Below, piece after piece: positions 43,901 through 57,700 of a stretch of DNA of 64,000 bases. Origin of the DNA: Sophora flavescens (taxonomy: Eukaryota > Streptophyta > Magnoliopsida > Fabales > Fabaceae); the NCBI GenBank assembly GCA_030762895.1, contig JAUPTC010000230.1, positions 1 through 64,000 on the forward strand, in the 5' to 3' direction. Positions within the stretch are counted from its first letter, which is position 1. Each line of letters begins with the position of its first letter. The notes beneath the pieces were generated by a model that was not told the origin of the DNA, did no database searches, and saw only the letters and a program-made list of their open reading frames with translations. A program made the translations under genes and the position numbers.

Positions 43901-46340
43901 TTAGGTCAGCATTAGTAAGCATAAATAGAAGTTTATAGATGCACAAGCTAGAGAGAGACCGATATTAGACAATTTTTACAATCATTGTTTTTGCTTTTAC
44001 ATTTTTGGGCTTAATTGCTAAACATTGTTATTTTTCAAATTTTTCACCCATCCTGACCTTGTTACCATACGCATAGCATAACTAGAGCTATAGATATCTG
44101 ATTTTGGTGATCTTGCTGTCCCTAGAAAGAAAAGGAAGTGACCTACAATTTCATATTTCACAATAATTGTCAAATTACACCAAAATCATGGCTAAATTAT
44201 GTCCCAAGTTCACCGGGCGCGGATCGGTCATGCGATCCATGATGTTCCTTCACTTAAATGGGCCTAACTTACTCATCTTAAGCCCAAATAAGGCATATGA
44301 TACCTTGTTGGAAAGCTTATTCAGAGGCCCTTAATTTGGTCTTGGGTTAGGTCCGGATTACTAAGCATAAATAGCAGTTTACAGATGCACAAGCCAGAGA
44401 GAGACGGAAATTTGACAACTTTTACAATCATTCTTTTTGTCTTTTACATTATTGGGCTTAATTGCTAAACATTGTCAATTTTCGGATTTTTCACGCATCC
44501 TGACCTTGTTGCCTTGCGCCGAGCATTACTAGAGCTACAGATATCTGATTTTGGTGATCTTGTTGTCCGTAGAAAGATAAGGAAGAGACCTACAATTTCA
44601 TGTATCACAAAAAAAGTCAAATTAGGCCAAAATAAAGGCTAAATTGGGTCCCGATTTCTTTGGCGCGGATCAGTGCGCAGTCCATGATGTTCCTTCACTT
44701 AAATGGGCCTAATTTACTCATCTTAAGCCCAATTAAGGCATATGATACCTTGTTGGAAAGCTTATTCAGAGGCCCTTAATTTGGTATTGGGTTAGGTCGG
44801 GATTAATAAGCATAAATTACAGTTTACGGATGCACAAGCTAGAGAGAGACGGAAATTAGACAACTTTTACAATCATTGTTTTTGCTTTTACATTATTGGG
44901 CTTAATTGCTAAACATTGTCAATTTTTGGATATTTCACGCATCCTGACCTTGTTGCCTTGTGCGAAGCATAACTAGAGCTACATATATCGGATTTTGGTG
45001 ATCTTCCTGTCCCTAGAAAGATAAGGAAGAGACCTACAATTTCAGGTACCACAAGAATTGCAAATTAGGCAAAAATGAAGGCAAAATTGGTTCCCGAGTT
45101 CTCTGGCGCAGATCAGTGCGCAGTCCATGATGTTCCTTCACTTAAATGGGCTTAACTTACTCATCTTAAGCCCAATTAAGGCAGATGATACCTTGTTGGA
45201 ATTCTTATTCAAAGGCCCTTAATTTGGTCTAGGGTTAGGTCAGGATTAATAAGAATAAATAGCAGTTTACAACCGCACAAGCCAGAGGGAGACGAAAATT
45301 AGACAACTTTTGCAATCGTTGTTTTTGCTTTTACATTATTGGGCTTAATTGCTAAACATTGTTAACTTTTGGCTTTTTCACTCATCCTGACCATGTTGCC
45401 TTGCGCAGAGCATAACTAGAGCTACAAATATCGGATTTTAGTGTTGTTGCAGTCCCTAGAACGATAAGGAAGAGACCTACAATTTCAGGTTTCATAAGAA
45501 TTGTCAAGTTAGGCTAAAATCAATGCTAAATTGGGTCCGGAGTTCTCTGGCGCGGATCAGTGCACAGTGTATGATGTTCCTTCACTTAAATGGTCCTAAC
45601 TTACTCATCTTAAGCCCAATTAAGGCATATGATACCTTTTTGGAAAGTTTATTCAGAGGCCCTTAATTTGGTATAGGGTTAGGACAGGATTACTAAGGAT
45701 AAATAGCAGTTTACTGCCGCACAAGCCCGAGAGAGACGGAAATTAGACAACTTTTACAATCATTGTTTTTGCTTTTACATTATTGGGCTTAATTGCTAAA
45801 CATTGTTAATTTTTGGATTTTTCACTCATCCTGACCATGTTGCCTTGCGCAGAGCATAACTAGAGCTACATATATCGGATTTTGGTAATCTTGCTGTCCC
45901 TAGAAAGATAAGGAAGAGACCTACAATTTCATGTATCACAAGAATTGTAAAATTAGGACAAAATCAAGGCTAAATTGGGTCCCGAGTTCTCTGGCACGGA
46001 TGAGTGCGCAGTCCATGATGTTCCTTCACTTTAATGGGCCTAACTTACTCATCTTAAACCCAATTAAGGCATATGATACCATTTTGGAAAGCTTATTCAG
46101 AGGCCCTCAATTTTGTCTAAGGTTAGGTCAGGATTAATAAGAATAAATAGCAGTTTATAGCCGCACAAGCCAGAGAGAGATGGAAATTAGACAACTTTTG
46201 CAATCATTATTTTTGCTTTTACGTTATTGGTCTTAATTGCTAAACATTGTTAATTTTTGGATTTTTCACTCATCCTGACCTTGTTGCCTTGCGCAGTACA
46301 TAACTTGAGCTACAGATATCGGATTTTGGTGATCTTGCTG
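37903..46340 (+). repeat. 19-monomer higher-order repeat, copy 1 (9 + 10)
   Basis: The marker TCCCAAGAAAGT occurs at 37,903, 41,899 and 46,341, giving sub-blocks of 3996 bp (9 monomers) and 4442 bp (10 monomers). The sub-blocks have the same ordered monomer types. The longer one has one extra monomer at its end, with GGATTTTGGTAATCTTGC and the open frame starting at 45,931. The total unit is 8438 bp. Confidence 0.93.
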
Positions 46341-49300
46341 TCCCAAGAAAGTAAGGAAGAGACTTACAATTTCAGGTTTCACTAGAATTGTAAAATTAGG
46401 CCAAAATCAAGGCTAAATTGGGTCCCGAGTTCTCTGGCGCGGATTAGTGCGCAGTCCATGATGTTCATTCACTTAAATGAGCCTAACTTACTCATCTTAA
46501 ACCCAATTAAGACATATGATACCTTTTTGGAAAGCTTATTCAGAGGCCGTTAATATGGTCTAGGGTTAGGTCAAGATTAATAAGCATAAATAGGAGTTTA
46601 CAACCGCACAAGCAAGAGAGAGAGACGGAAATTAGACAACTATTACAATCCTTGTTTTTGCTTTTACATTATTGGGCTTAATTGCTAAACATTGTTAATT
46701 TTCGGATTTTTCACTCATCCTGACCTTGTTGCCTTGCCCAGAGCATAACTAGAGCTACAGATATCGGATTTTGGTGATCTTGCTGTCCCTAGAAAGATAA
46801 GGAAGAGATCTACAATTTCAGGTTTCCAAGAATTGTCAAATTAGGCCAAAATCATGGCTAAATTGGGTCCCGAGTTCTCTGGTGCGGATCAATGCGCGAT
46901 CAATTATGTTCCTTCACTTAAATGGGCCTAACTTAATCATCTTAAGCCCAATTAAGGCATATGATATCTTGTTGGAAAGCTTATTCAGAGGCCCTTAATT
47001 TGGTCTAGGGTTAGGTCAGGAAAAATAAGCATAAATAGCTGTGTACAGCAGCACAAGCCAGAGAGAGACGGAAATTAGAAAACTTTTACAATCATTGTTT
47101 TTGCTTTTACATTATTGGGCTTAATTGCTAAACATTGTTAATTTTCGGATTTACCACGCATCCTGACCTTGTTGCCTTGCGCATAGCTTAACTTGAGCTA
47201 CAAATATCGGATTTTGGTGATCTTGCTGTCCCTAGAAAGATAAGGAAGAGGCCTACAATTTCAGGTGACACATGAACTGTCAAATTAGGCCAAAATCAAG
47301 GCTAATTTGGGTCCCGAGTTCTCTGGCACGGATCAGTGTGCAGTCCATGATTTTCCTTCACTTAAATGGACCTAACTTACTCATCTAAAGCCCAATTAAG
47401 GCTTATGATACCTTGTTGGAAAGCTTATTCAGAGGCCCTTAATTTGGTCTAGGGTTAGGTCAGGATTAATAAGCATAAATAGCAGTTTACAGCCGCAAAA
47501 GCCAGAGAGAGACGGAAATTAGACAACTTTTACAATCATTGTTTATGCTTTTACATTATTGACTTAATTGATAAACACTGTTAATTTTCGGATTTTTCAC
47601 TCATCCTGACCTTGTTGCCTTGCGCAGAGCATAACTAGGGCTACAGATATCGGATTTTGGTGATCTTGCTGTCCCTAGAAAGATAAGGAAGAGACCTACA
47701 ATTTCAGGTTTCACAAGAATTGTCAAATTAGGCCAAAATCAAGGCTAAATTGGGTCCCGAGTTCTCTGGCGCGGATTAGTGCGCAATCCATTATGTTCCT
47801 TCACTTAAATGGGCCTAACTTACACATCTTAAGCCCAATTAAGACATATGATACCTTGTTGGAAAGCTTATTCAGAGGCCCTTAATTTGGTTCAGGTTTA
47901 GGTCAGGATTAATAAGCTAAAATAGCAGTTTACTACCACACTAGCCAGAGAGAGACGGAAATTAGACAACTTTTACAATCATTGTTTTTGCTTTTACATT
48001 ATTGGGCTTAATTGCTAAACATTGTTAATTTTCGGATTTTTCACTCATACTGACCATGTTGCCTTGCGCAGAGCATAACTAGAGCAACATATATCGGATT
48101 TTGGTGATCTTGTTGTCCCTAGAAAGAAAAGGAAGAGACCTACAATTTCATGTTTCACTAGGATTGTCAAATTAGGCCAAAATCAAGGCTAAATTGGGTC
48201 CCGAGTTCTATGGCGCGGATCAATGCGCAGTCCATGATGTTCCTTCACTTAAATGGGCCTCACTTACTCATCTTAAGCCCAATTAAGGCATATGATACCT
48301 TGTTGGAAAGCTTATTCAGAGTCCCTTAATTTGGTCTTGGGTTAGGTCAGCATTAGTAAGCATAAATAGAAGTTTATAGATGCACAAGCTAGAGAGAGAC
48401 CGATATTAGACAATTTTTACAATCATTGTTTTTGCTTTTACATTTTTGGGCTTAATTGCTAAACATTGTTATTTTTCAAATTTTTCACGCATCCCTGACC
48501 TTGTTACCATACGCATAGCATAACTAGAGCTATAGATATCTGATTTTGGTGATCTTGCTGTCCCTAGAAAGAAAAGGAAGTGACCTACAATTTCATATTT
48601 CACAATAATTGTCAAATTACACCAAAATCATGGCTAAATTATGTCCCAAGTTCACTGGCGCGGATCGGTCGTGATCCATGATGTTCCTTCACTTAAATGG
48701 GCCTAACTTACTCATCTTAAGCCCAAATAAGGCATATGATACCTTGTTGGAAAGCTTATTCGAGAGGCCATTAATTTGGTCTTGGGTTAGGTCCGGATTA
48801 CTAAGCATAAATAGCAGTTTACAGATGCACAAGCCAGAGAGAGACGGAAATTTGACAACTTTTACAATCATTCTTTTTGTCTTTTACATTATTGGGCTTA
48901 ATTGCTAAACATTGTCAATTTTCGGATTTTTCACGCATCCTGACCTTGTTGCCTTGCGCCGAGCATTACTAGAGCTACTGAGATCTCGATTTTGGTGATC
49001 TTGTTGTCCGTAGAAAGATAAGGAAGAGACCTACAATTTCATGTATCACAAAAAAAAGTCAAATTAGGCCAAAATAAAGGCTAAATTGGGTCCCGATTTC
49101 TTTGGCGCGGATCGGTCTGTGATCCATGATGTTCCTTCACTTAAATGGGCCTAATTTACTCATCTTAAGCCCAATTAAGGCATATGATACCTTGTTGGAA
49201 AGCTTATTCAGAGGCCCTTAATTTGGTATTGGGTTAGGTCGGGATTAATAAGCATAAATTGCAGTTTACAGATGCACAAACTAGAGAGAGATGGAAATTA

Positions 49301-52300
49301 GACAACTTTTACAATCATTGTTTTTGCTTTTACATTATTGGGCTTAATTGCTAAACATTGTCAATTTTCGGATATTTCACGCATCCTGACCTTGTTGCCT
49401 TGTGCGAAGCATAACTAGAGCTACAGATTTCGGATTTTGGTGATCTTCCTGTCCCTAGAAAGATAAGGAAGAGGCCTACAATTTTAGGTACCACAAGAAT
49501 TGTCAAATTCGGCCAAAATGAAGGCAAAATTGGTTCCCGAGTTCTCTGGCGCAGATCAGTGCGCAGTCCATGATGTTCCTTCACTTAAATGGGCTTAACT
49601 TACTCATCTTAAGCCCAATTAAGGCAGATGATACCTTGTTGGAATTCTTATTCAGAGGCCCTTAATTTGGTCTAGGGTTAGGTCAGGATTAATAAGAATA
49701 AATAGCAGTTTACATCCGCACAAGCCAGAGAGAGACGAAAATTAGACAACTTTTGCAATCGTTGTTTTTGCTTTTATATTATTGGGCTTAATTCCTAAAC
49801 ATTGTTAAATTTTGGATTTTTCACTGATCCTGACCATGTTGCCTAGCGCAGAGCATAACTAGAGCTACAAATATCGGATTTTGGTGATGTTGCAGTCCCT
49901 AGAACGATAAGGAAGAGACCTACAATTTCAGGTTTCATAAGAATTGTCAAGTTAGGCAAAAATCAATGCTAAATTGGGTCGGAAGTTCTCTGGCGCGGAT
50001 CAGTGCACGGTGTATGATGTTCCTTCACTTAAATGGTCCTAACTTACTCATCTTAAGCCCAATTAAGGCATATGATACCTTTTTCGAAAGCTTATTCAGA
50101 GGCCCTTAATTTGGTCTAGGGTTAGGTCAGGATTACTAAGCATAAATAGCAGTTTACTGCCGCACAAGCCCGAGAGAGACGGAAATTAGACAACTTTTAC
50201 AATCATTGTTTTTGCTTTTACATTATTGGGCTTAATTGCTAAACATTGTTAATTTTCGGATTTTTCACTCATCCTGACCTTGTTGCCTTGCGCAGGGCAT
50301 AACTTGAGCTATAGATATCGGATTTTGGTGATCTTGTTGTCCCAAGAAAGTAAGGAAGAGACTTACAATTTCAGGTTTCACTAGAATTGTCAAATTAGGC
50401 CAAAATCAAGGCTAAATTGGGTCCCGAGTTCTCTGGCGCGGATTCATGCGCAGTCCATGATGTTCATTCACTTAAATGGGCCTAACGTACTCATCTTAAA
50501 CCCAATTAAGACATATGATACCTTTTTGGAAAGTTTATTCAGAGGCCGTTAATATGGTCTAGGGTTAGGTCAAGATTAATAAGCAGAAATAGGAGTTTAC
50601 AACCGCACAAGCAAGAGAGAGAGATGGAAATTAGACAACTATTACAATCCTTGTTTTTGCTTTTACATTATTGGGCTTAATTGCTAACCATTGTTAATTT
50701 TCAAATTTTTCACTCATCCTGACCTTGTTACCTTGCCCAGAGCATAACTAGAGCTACAGATATCGGATTTTGGTGATCTTGCTGTCCCTAGAAAGATAAG
50801 GAAGTGACCTACAATTTCAGGTTTCACAAGAATTGTCAAATTAGGCCAAAATGATGGCTAAATTGGGTCCCGAGTTCTCTGGTGCGGATCAATGCGCAGT
50901 CAATTATGTTCCTTCACTTAAATGGGCCTAACTTAATCATCTTAAGCCCAATTAAGGCATATGATATCTTGTTGGAAAGCTTATTCAGAGGCCCTTAATT
51001 TGGTCTAGGGTTAGGTCAGGAAAAATAAGCATAAATAGCTGTGTACAGCAGCACAAGCCAGAGAGAGACGGAAATTAGAAAACTTTTACAATCATTGTTT
51101 TTGCTTTTACATTATTGGGCTTAATTGCTAAACATTGTTAATTTTTGGATTTACCACGCATCCTGACCTTGTTGCCTTGCGCATAGCTTAACTTGAGCTA
51201 CAAATATCGGATTTTGGTGATCTTGCTGTCCCTAGAAAGATAAGGAAGAGGCCTACAATTTCAGGTGACACTTGAACTGTCAAATTAGGCCAAAATCAAG
51301 GCTAATTTGGGTCCCGAGTTCTCTGGCACGGATCAGTGTGCAGTCCATGATTTTCCTTCACTTAAATGGACCTAACTTACTCATCTAAAGCCCAATTAAG
51401 GCTTATGATACCTTGTTGGAAAGCTTATTCAGAGGCCCTTAATTTGGTCTAGGGTTAGGTCAGGATTAATAAGCATAAATAGCAGTTTACAGCCGCAAAA
51501 GCCAGAGAGAGACGGAAATTAGACAACTTTTACAATCATTGTTTATGCTTTTACATTATTGACTTAATTGATAAACATTGTTAATTTTCGGATTTTTCAC
51601 TCATCCTGACCTTGTTGCCTTGCGCAGAGCATAACTAGGGCTACAGATATCGGATTTTGGTGATCTTGCTGTCCCTAGAAAGATAAGGAAGAGACCTACA
51701 ATTTCAGGTTTCACAAGAATTGTCAAATTAGGCCAAAATCAAGGCTAAATTGGGTCCCGAGTTTCTCTGGCGCGGATTAGTGCGCAATCCATTATGTTCC
51801 TTCACTTAAATGGGCCTAACTTACACATCTTAAGCCCAATTAAGACATATGATACCTTGTTGGAAAGCTTATTCAGAGGCCCTTAATTTGGTTCAGGTTT
51901 AGGTCAGGATTAATAAGCTAAAATAGCAGTTTACTACCACACTAGCCAGAGAGAGACGGAAATTAGACAACTTTTACAATCATTGTTTTTGCTTTTACAT
52001 TATTGGGCTTAATTGCTAAACATTGTTAATTTTCGGATTTTTCACTCATACTGACCATGTTGCCTTGCGCAGAGCATAACTAGAGCAACATCTATCGGAT
52101 TTTGGTGATCTTGTTGTCCCTAGAAAGAAAAGGAAGAGACCTACAATTTCATGTTTCACTAGGATTGTCAAATTAGGCCAAAATCAAGGCTAAATTGGGT
52201 CCCGAGTTCTATGGCGCGGATCAATGCGCAGTCCATGATGTTCCTTCACTTAAATGGGCCTCACTTACTCATCTTAAGCCCAATTAAGGCATATGATACC

Positions 52301-54780
52301 TTGTTGGAAAGCTTATTCAGAGTCCCTTAATTTGGTCTTGGGTTAGGTCAGCATTAGTAAGCATAAATAGAAGTTTATAGATGCACAAGCTAGAGAGAGA
52401 CCGATATTAGACAATTTTTACAATCATTGTTTTTGCTTTTACATTTTTGGGCTTAATTGCTAAACATTGTTATTTTTCAAATTTTTCACGCATCCTGACC
52501 TTGTTACCATACGCATAGCATAACTAGAGCTATAGATATCTGATTTTGGTGATCTTGCTGTCCCTAGAAAGAAAAGGAAGTGACCTACAATTTCATATTT
52601 CACAATAATTGTCAAATTACACCAAAATCATGGCTAAATTATGTCCCAAGTTCACTGGCGCGGATCAGTGCGCAGTCCATGATGTTCCTTCACTTAAATG
52701 GGCCTAACTTACTCATCTTAAGCCCAAATAAGGCATATGATACCTTGTTGGAAAGCTTATTCAGAGGCCCTTAATTTGGTCTTGGGTTAGGTCCGGATTA
52801 CTAAGCATAAATAGCAGTTTACAGATGCACAAGCCAGAGAGAGACGGAAATTTGACAACTTTTACAATCATTCTTTTTGTCTTTTACATTATTGGGCTTA
52901 ATTGCTAAACATTGTCAATTTTCGGATTTTTCACGCATCCTGACCTTGTTGCCTTGCGCCGAGCATTACTAGAGCTACAGATATCTGATTTTGGTGATCT
53001 TGTTGTCCGTAGAAAGATAAGGAAGAGACCTACAATTTCATGTATCACAAAAAAAGTCAAATTAGGCCAAAATAAAGGCTAAATTGGGTCCCGATTTCTT
53101 TGGCGCGGATCGGTCTGCGATCCATGATGTTCCTTCACTTAAATGGGCCTAATTTACTCATCTTAAGCCCAATTAAGGCATATGATACCTTGTTGGAAAG
53201 CTTATTCAGAGGCCCTTAATTTGGTATTGGGTTAGGTCGGGATTAATAAGCATAAATTACAGTTTACGGATGCACAAGCTAGAGAGAGACGGAAATTAGA
53301 CAACTTTTACAATCATTGTTTTTGCTTTTACATTATTGGGCTTAATTGCTAAACATTGTCAATTTTTGGATATTTCACGCATCCTGACCTTGTTGCCTTG
53401 TGCGAAGCATAACTAGAGCTACATATATCGGATTTTGGTGATCTTCCTGTCCCTAGAAAGATAAGGAAGAGACCTACAATTTCAGGTACCACAAGAATTG
53501 CAAATTAGGCAAAAATGAAGGCAAAATTGGTTCCCGAGTTCTCTGGCGCAGATCAGTGCGCAGTCCATGATGTTCCTTCACTTAAATGGGCTTAACTTAC
53601 TCATCTTAAGCCCAATTAAGGCAGATGATACCTTGTTGGAATTCTTATTCAAAGGCCCTTAATTTGGTCTAGGGTTAGGTCAGGATTAATAAGAATAAAT
53701 AGCAGTTTACAACCGCACAAGCCAGAGGGAGACGAAAATTAGACAACTTTTGCAATCGTTGTTTTTGCTTTTACATTATTGGGCTTAATTGCTAAACATT
53801 GTTAAATTTTGGCTTTTTCACTCATCCTGACCATGTTGCCTTGCGCAGAGCATAACTAGAGCTACAAATATCGGATTTTGGTGTTGTTGCAGTCCCTAGA
53901 ACGATAAGGAAGAGACCTACAATTTCAGGTTTCATAAGAATTGTCAAGTTAGGCTAAAATCAATGCTAAATTGGGTCCGGAGTTCTCTGGCGCGGATCAG
54001 TGCACAGTGTATGATGTTCCTTCACTTAAATGGTCCTAACTTACTCATCTTAAGCCCAATTAAGGCATATGATACCTTTTTGGAAAGTTTATTCAGAGGC
54101 CCTTAATTTGGTATAGGGTTAGGACAGGATTACTAAGGATAAATAGCAGTTTACTGCCGCACAAGCCCGAGAGAGACGGAAATTAGACAACTTTTACAAT
54201 CATTGTTTTTGCTTTTACATTATTGGGCTTAATTGCTAAACATTGTTAATTTTTGGATTTTTCACTCATCCTGACCATGTTGCCTTGCGCAGAGCATAAC
54301 TAGAGCTACATACATCGGATTTTGGTAATCTTGCTGTCCCTAGAAAGATAAGGAAGAGACCTACAATTTCATGTATCACAAGAATTGTAAAATTAGGACA
54401 AAATCAAGGCTAAATTGGGTCCCGAGTTCTCTGGCGCGGATGAGTGCGCAGTCCATGATGTTCCTTCACTTTAATGGGCCTAACTTACTCATCTTAAACC
54501 CAATTAAGGCATATGATACCATTTTGGAAAGCTTATTCAGAGGCCCTCAATTTTGTCTAAGGTTAGGTCAGGATTAATAAGAATAAATAGCAGTTTATAG
54601 CCGCACAAGCCAGAGAGAGATGGAAATTAGACAACTTTTGCAATCATTATTTTTGCTTTTACGTTATTGGGCTTAATTGCTAAACATTGTTAATTTTCGG
54701 ATTTTTCACTCATCCTGACCTTGTTGCCTTGCGCAGTACATAACTTGAGCTACAGATATCGGATTTTGGTGATCTTGCTG
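46341..54780 (+). repeat. 19-monomer higher-order repeat, copy 2 (9 + 10)
   Basis: Markers at 46,341, 50,340 and 54,781 give sub-blocks of 3999 and 4441 bp, total 8440 bp. Every diagnostic variant of copy 1 recurs at the same offset: for example AAATTGCAGTTTACAGATGC near 40,815 and 49,257, AAATTACAGTTTACGGATGC near 44,815 and 53,256, and AATCTTGC with a GTAAAATTAGGAC variant at 45,931 and 54,371. Copies differ by only scattered bases. Confidence 0.93.
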
Positions 54781-57700
54781 TCCCAAGAAAGTAAGGAAGA
54801 GACTTACAATTTCAGGTTTCACTAGAATTGTAAAATTAGGCCAAAATCAAGGCTAAATTGGGTCCCGAGTTCTCTGGCGCGGATTAGTGCGCAGTCCATG
54901 ATGTTCATTCACTTAAATGAGCCTAACTTACTCATCTTAAACCCAATTAAGACATATGATACCTTTTTGGAAAGCTTATTCAGAGGCCGTTAATATGGTC
55001 TAGGGTTAGGTCAAGATTAATAAGCATAAATAGGAGTTTACAACCGCACAAGCAAGAGAGAGAGACGGAAATTAGACAACTATTACAATCCTTGTTTTTG
55101 CTTTTACATTATTGGGCTTAATTGCTAAACATTGTTAATTTTCGGATTTTTCACTCATCCTGACCTTGTTGCCTTGCCCAGAGCATAACTAGAGCTACAG
55201 ATATCGGATTTTGGTGATCTTGCTGTCCCTAGAAAGATAAGGAAGAGATCTACAATTTCAGGTTTCCAAGAATTGTCAAATTAGGCCAAAATCATGGCTA
55301 AATTGGGTCCCGAGTTCTCTGGTGCGGATCAATGCGCAGTCAATTATGTTCCTTCACTTAAATGGGCCTAACTTAATCATCTTAAGCCCAATTAAGGCAT
55401 ATGATATCTTGTTGGAAAGCTTATTCAGAGGCCCTTAATTTGGTCTAGGGTTAGGTCAGGAAAAATAAGCATAAATAGCTGTGTACAGCAGCACAAGCCA
55501 GAGAGAGACGGAAATTAGAAAACTTTTACAATCATTGTTTTTGCTTTTACATTATTGGGCTTAATTGCTAAACATTGTTAATTTTCGGATTTACCACGCA
55601 TCCTGACCTTGTTGCCTTGCGCATAGCTTAACTTGAGCTACAAATATCGGATTTTGGGGATCTTGCTGTCCCTAGAAAGATAAGGAAGAGACCTACAATT
55701 TCAGGTTTCACAAGAATTGTCAAATTAGGCCAATATCATGGCTAAATTGGGTCCCGAGTTCTCTGGTGCGGATCAAATCGCAGTCAATTATGTTCCTTCA
55801 CTTAAATGGGCCTAACTTAATCATCTTAAGCCCAATTAAGGCATATGATACCTTGTTGGAAAGCTTATTCAGAGGCCCTTAATTTGGTCTAGGGTAAGGT
55901 CAGGAAAAATATGCATAAATAGCAGTGTACAGCAGCACAAGCCAGAGAGAGACGGAAATTAGAAAACTTTTACAATCATTGTTTTTGCTTTTACATTATT
56001 GGGCTTAATTGCTAAACATTGTTAATTTTCGGATTTACCACGCATCCTGACCTTGTTGCCTTGCGCATAGCATAACTTGAGCTACAAATATCGGATTTTG
56101 GTGATCTTGCTGTCCCTAGAAAGATAAGGAAGAGACCTACAATTTCAGGTGAAACATGAACTGTGAAATTAGGCCAAAATCAAGGCTAATTTGGGTCCCG
56201 AGTTCTCTGGCACGGATCAGTGTGCAGTCCATGATTTTCCTTCACTTAAATGGACGTAACTTACTCATCTAAAGCCCAATTAAGGCATATGATACCTTGT
56301 TGGAAAGCTTATTCAGAGGCCCTTAATTTGGTCTAGGGTTAGGTCAGGATTAATAAGCATAAATAGCAGTTTACAGCCGCAAAAGCCAGAGAGAGACGGA
56401 AATTAGACAACTTTTACAATCATTGTTTATGCTTTTACATTATTGACTTAATTGATAAACATTGTTAATTTTCGGATTTATCACTCATCCTGACTTGTTG
56501 CCTTGCGCAGAGCATAACTAGGGCTACAGATATCGGATTTTGGTGATCTTGCTGTCCCTAGAAAGATAAGGAAGAGACCTACAATTTCTGGTTTCACAAG
56601 AATTGTCAAATTAGGCCAAAATCAAGTCTAAATTGGGTCCCGAGTTCTCTGGCGCGGAGTAGTGCGCAATCCATTATGTTCCTTCACTTAAATGGGCCTA
56701 ACTTACACATCTGAAGCCCAATTAAGACATATGATACCTTGTTGGAAAGCTTATTCAGAGGCCCATAATTTGGTTCAGGTTTAGGTCAGGATTAATAAGC
56801 TAAAATAGCAGTTTACTAGCGCACTAGCCAGAGAGAGACGGAAATTAGACAACTTTTACAATCATTGTTTATGCTTTTACATTATTGACTTAATTGATAA
56901 ACATTGTTAATTTTCGGATTTTTCACTCATCCTGACTTGTTGCCTTGCGCAGAGCATAACTAGGGCTACAGATATCGGATTTTGGTGATCTTGCTGTCCC
57001 TAGAAAGAAAAGGAAGAGACCTACAATTTCATGTTTCACAAGAATTGTCAAATTACACCAAAATAATGGCAAAATTATGTCCCGAGTTCACTGGCGCGGA
57101 TCAGTGCGCTGTCCATGATGTTCCTTCACTTAAATGGGACTAACTTACTCATCTTAAGCCCAGTTAAGGCATATGATACCTTGTTGGAAAGCTTATTCAG
57201 AGGCCCTTAACTTGGTCTTGGGTTAGGTCCGGATTACTAAGCATAAATAGCAGTTTACAGATGCACAAGCCAGAGAGAGACGGAAATTAGACAACTTTTA
57301 CAATCATTGTTTTTGCTTTCACATTATTGGGCTTGATTGTTAAACATGGTCAATTTTCAGATTTTTCACGCATCCTGGCCTTGTTGCCTTGCGCCGAGCA
57401 TAACTAGAGCTACAAATATCTGATTTTGGTGATCTTGCTGTCCGTAGAAAGATAAGGAAGAGACCTACAATTTCATGTATCACAAAAAAAGTCAAATTAG
57501 GCCAAAATAAAGGCTAAATTGGGTCCCGATTTCTCTGGCGCGGATCAGTGCGCAGTCCATGATGTTCCTTCACTTAAATGGGCATAATTTACTCATCTTA
57601 AGTCCAATTAAGGCATATGATACCTTGTTGGAAAGCTTATTCAGAGGCCCTTAATTTGGTATTGGGTTAGGTCGGGAGTAATAAGCATAAATTGCAGTTT

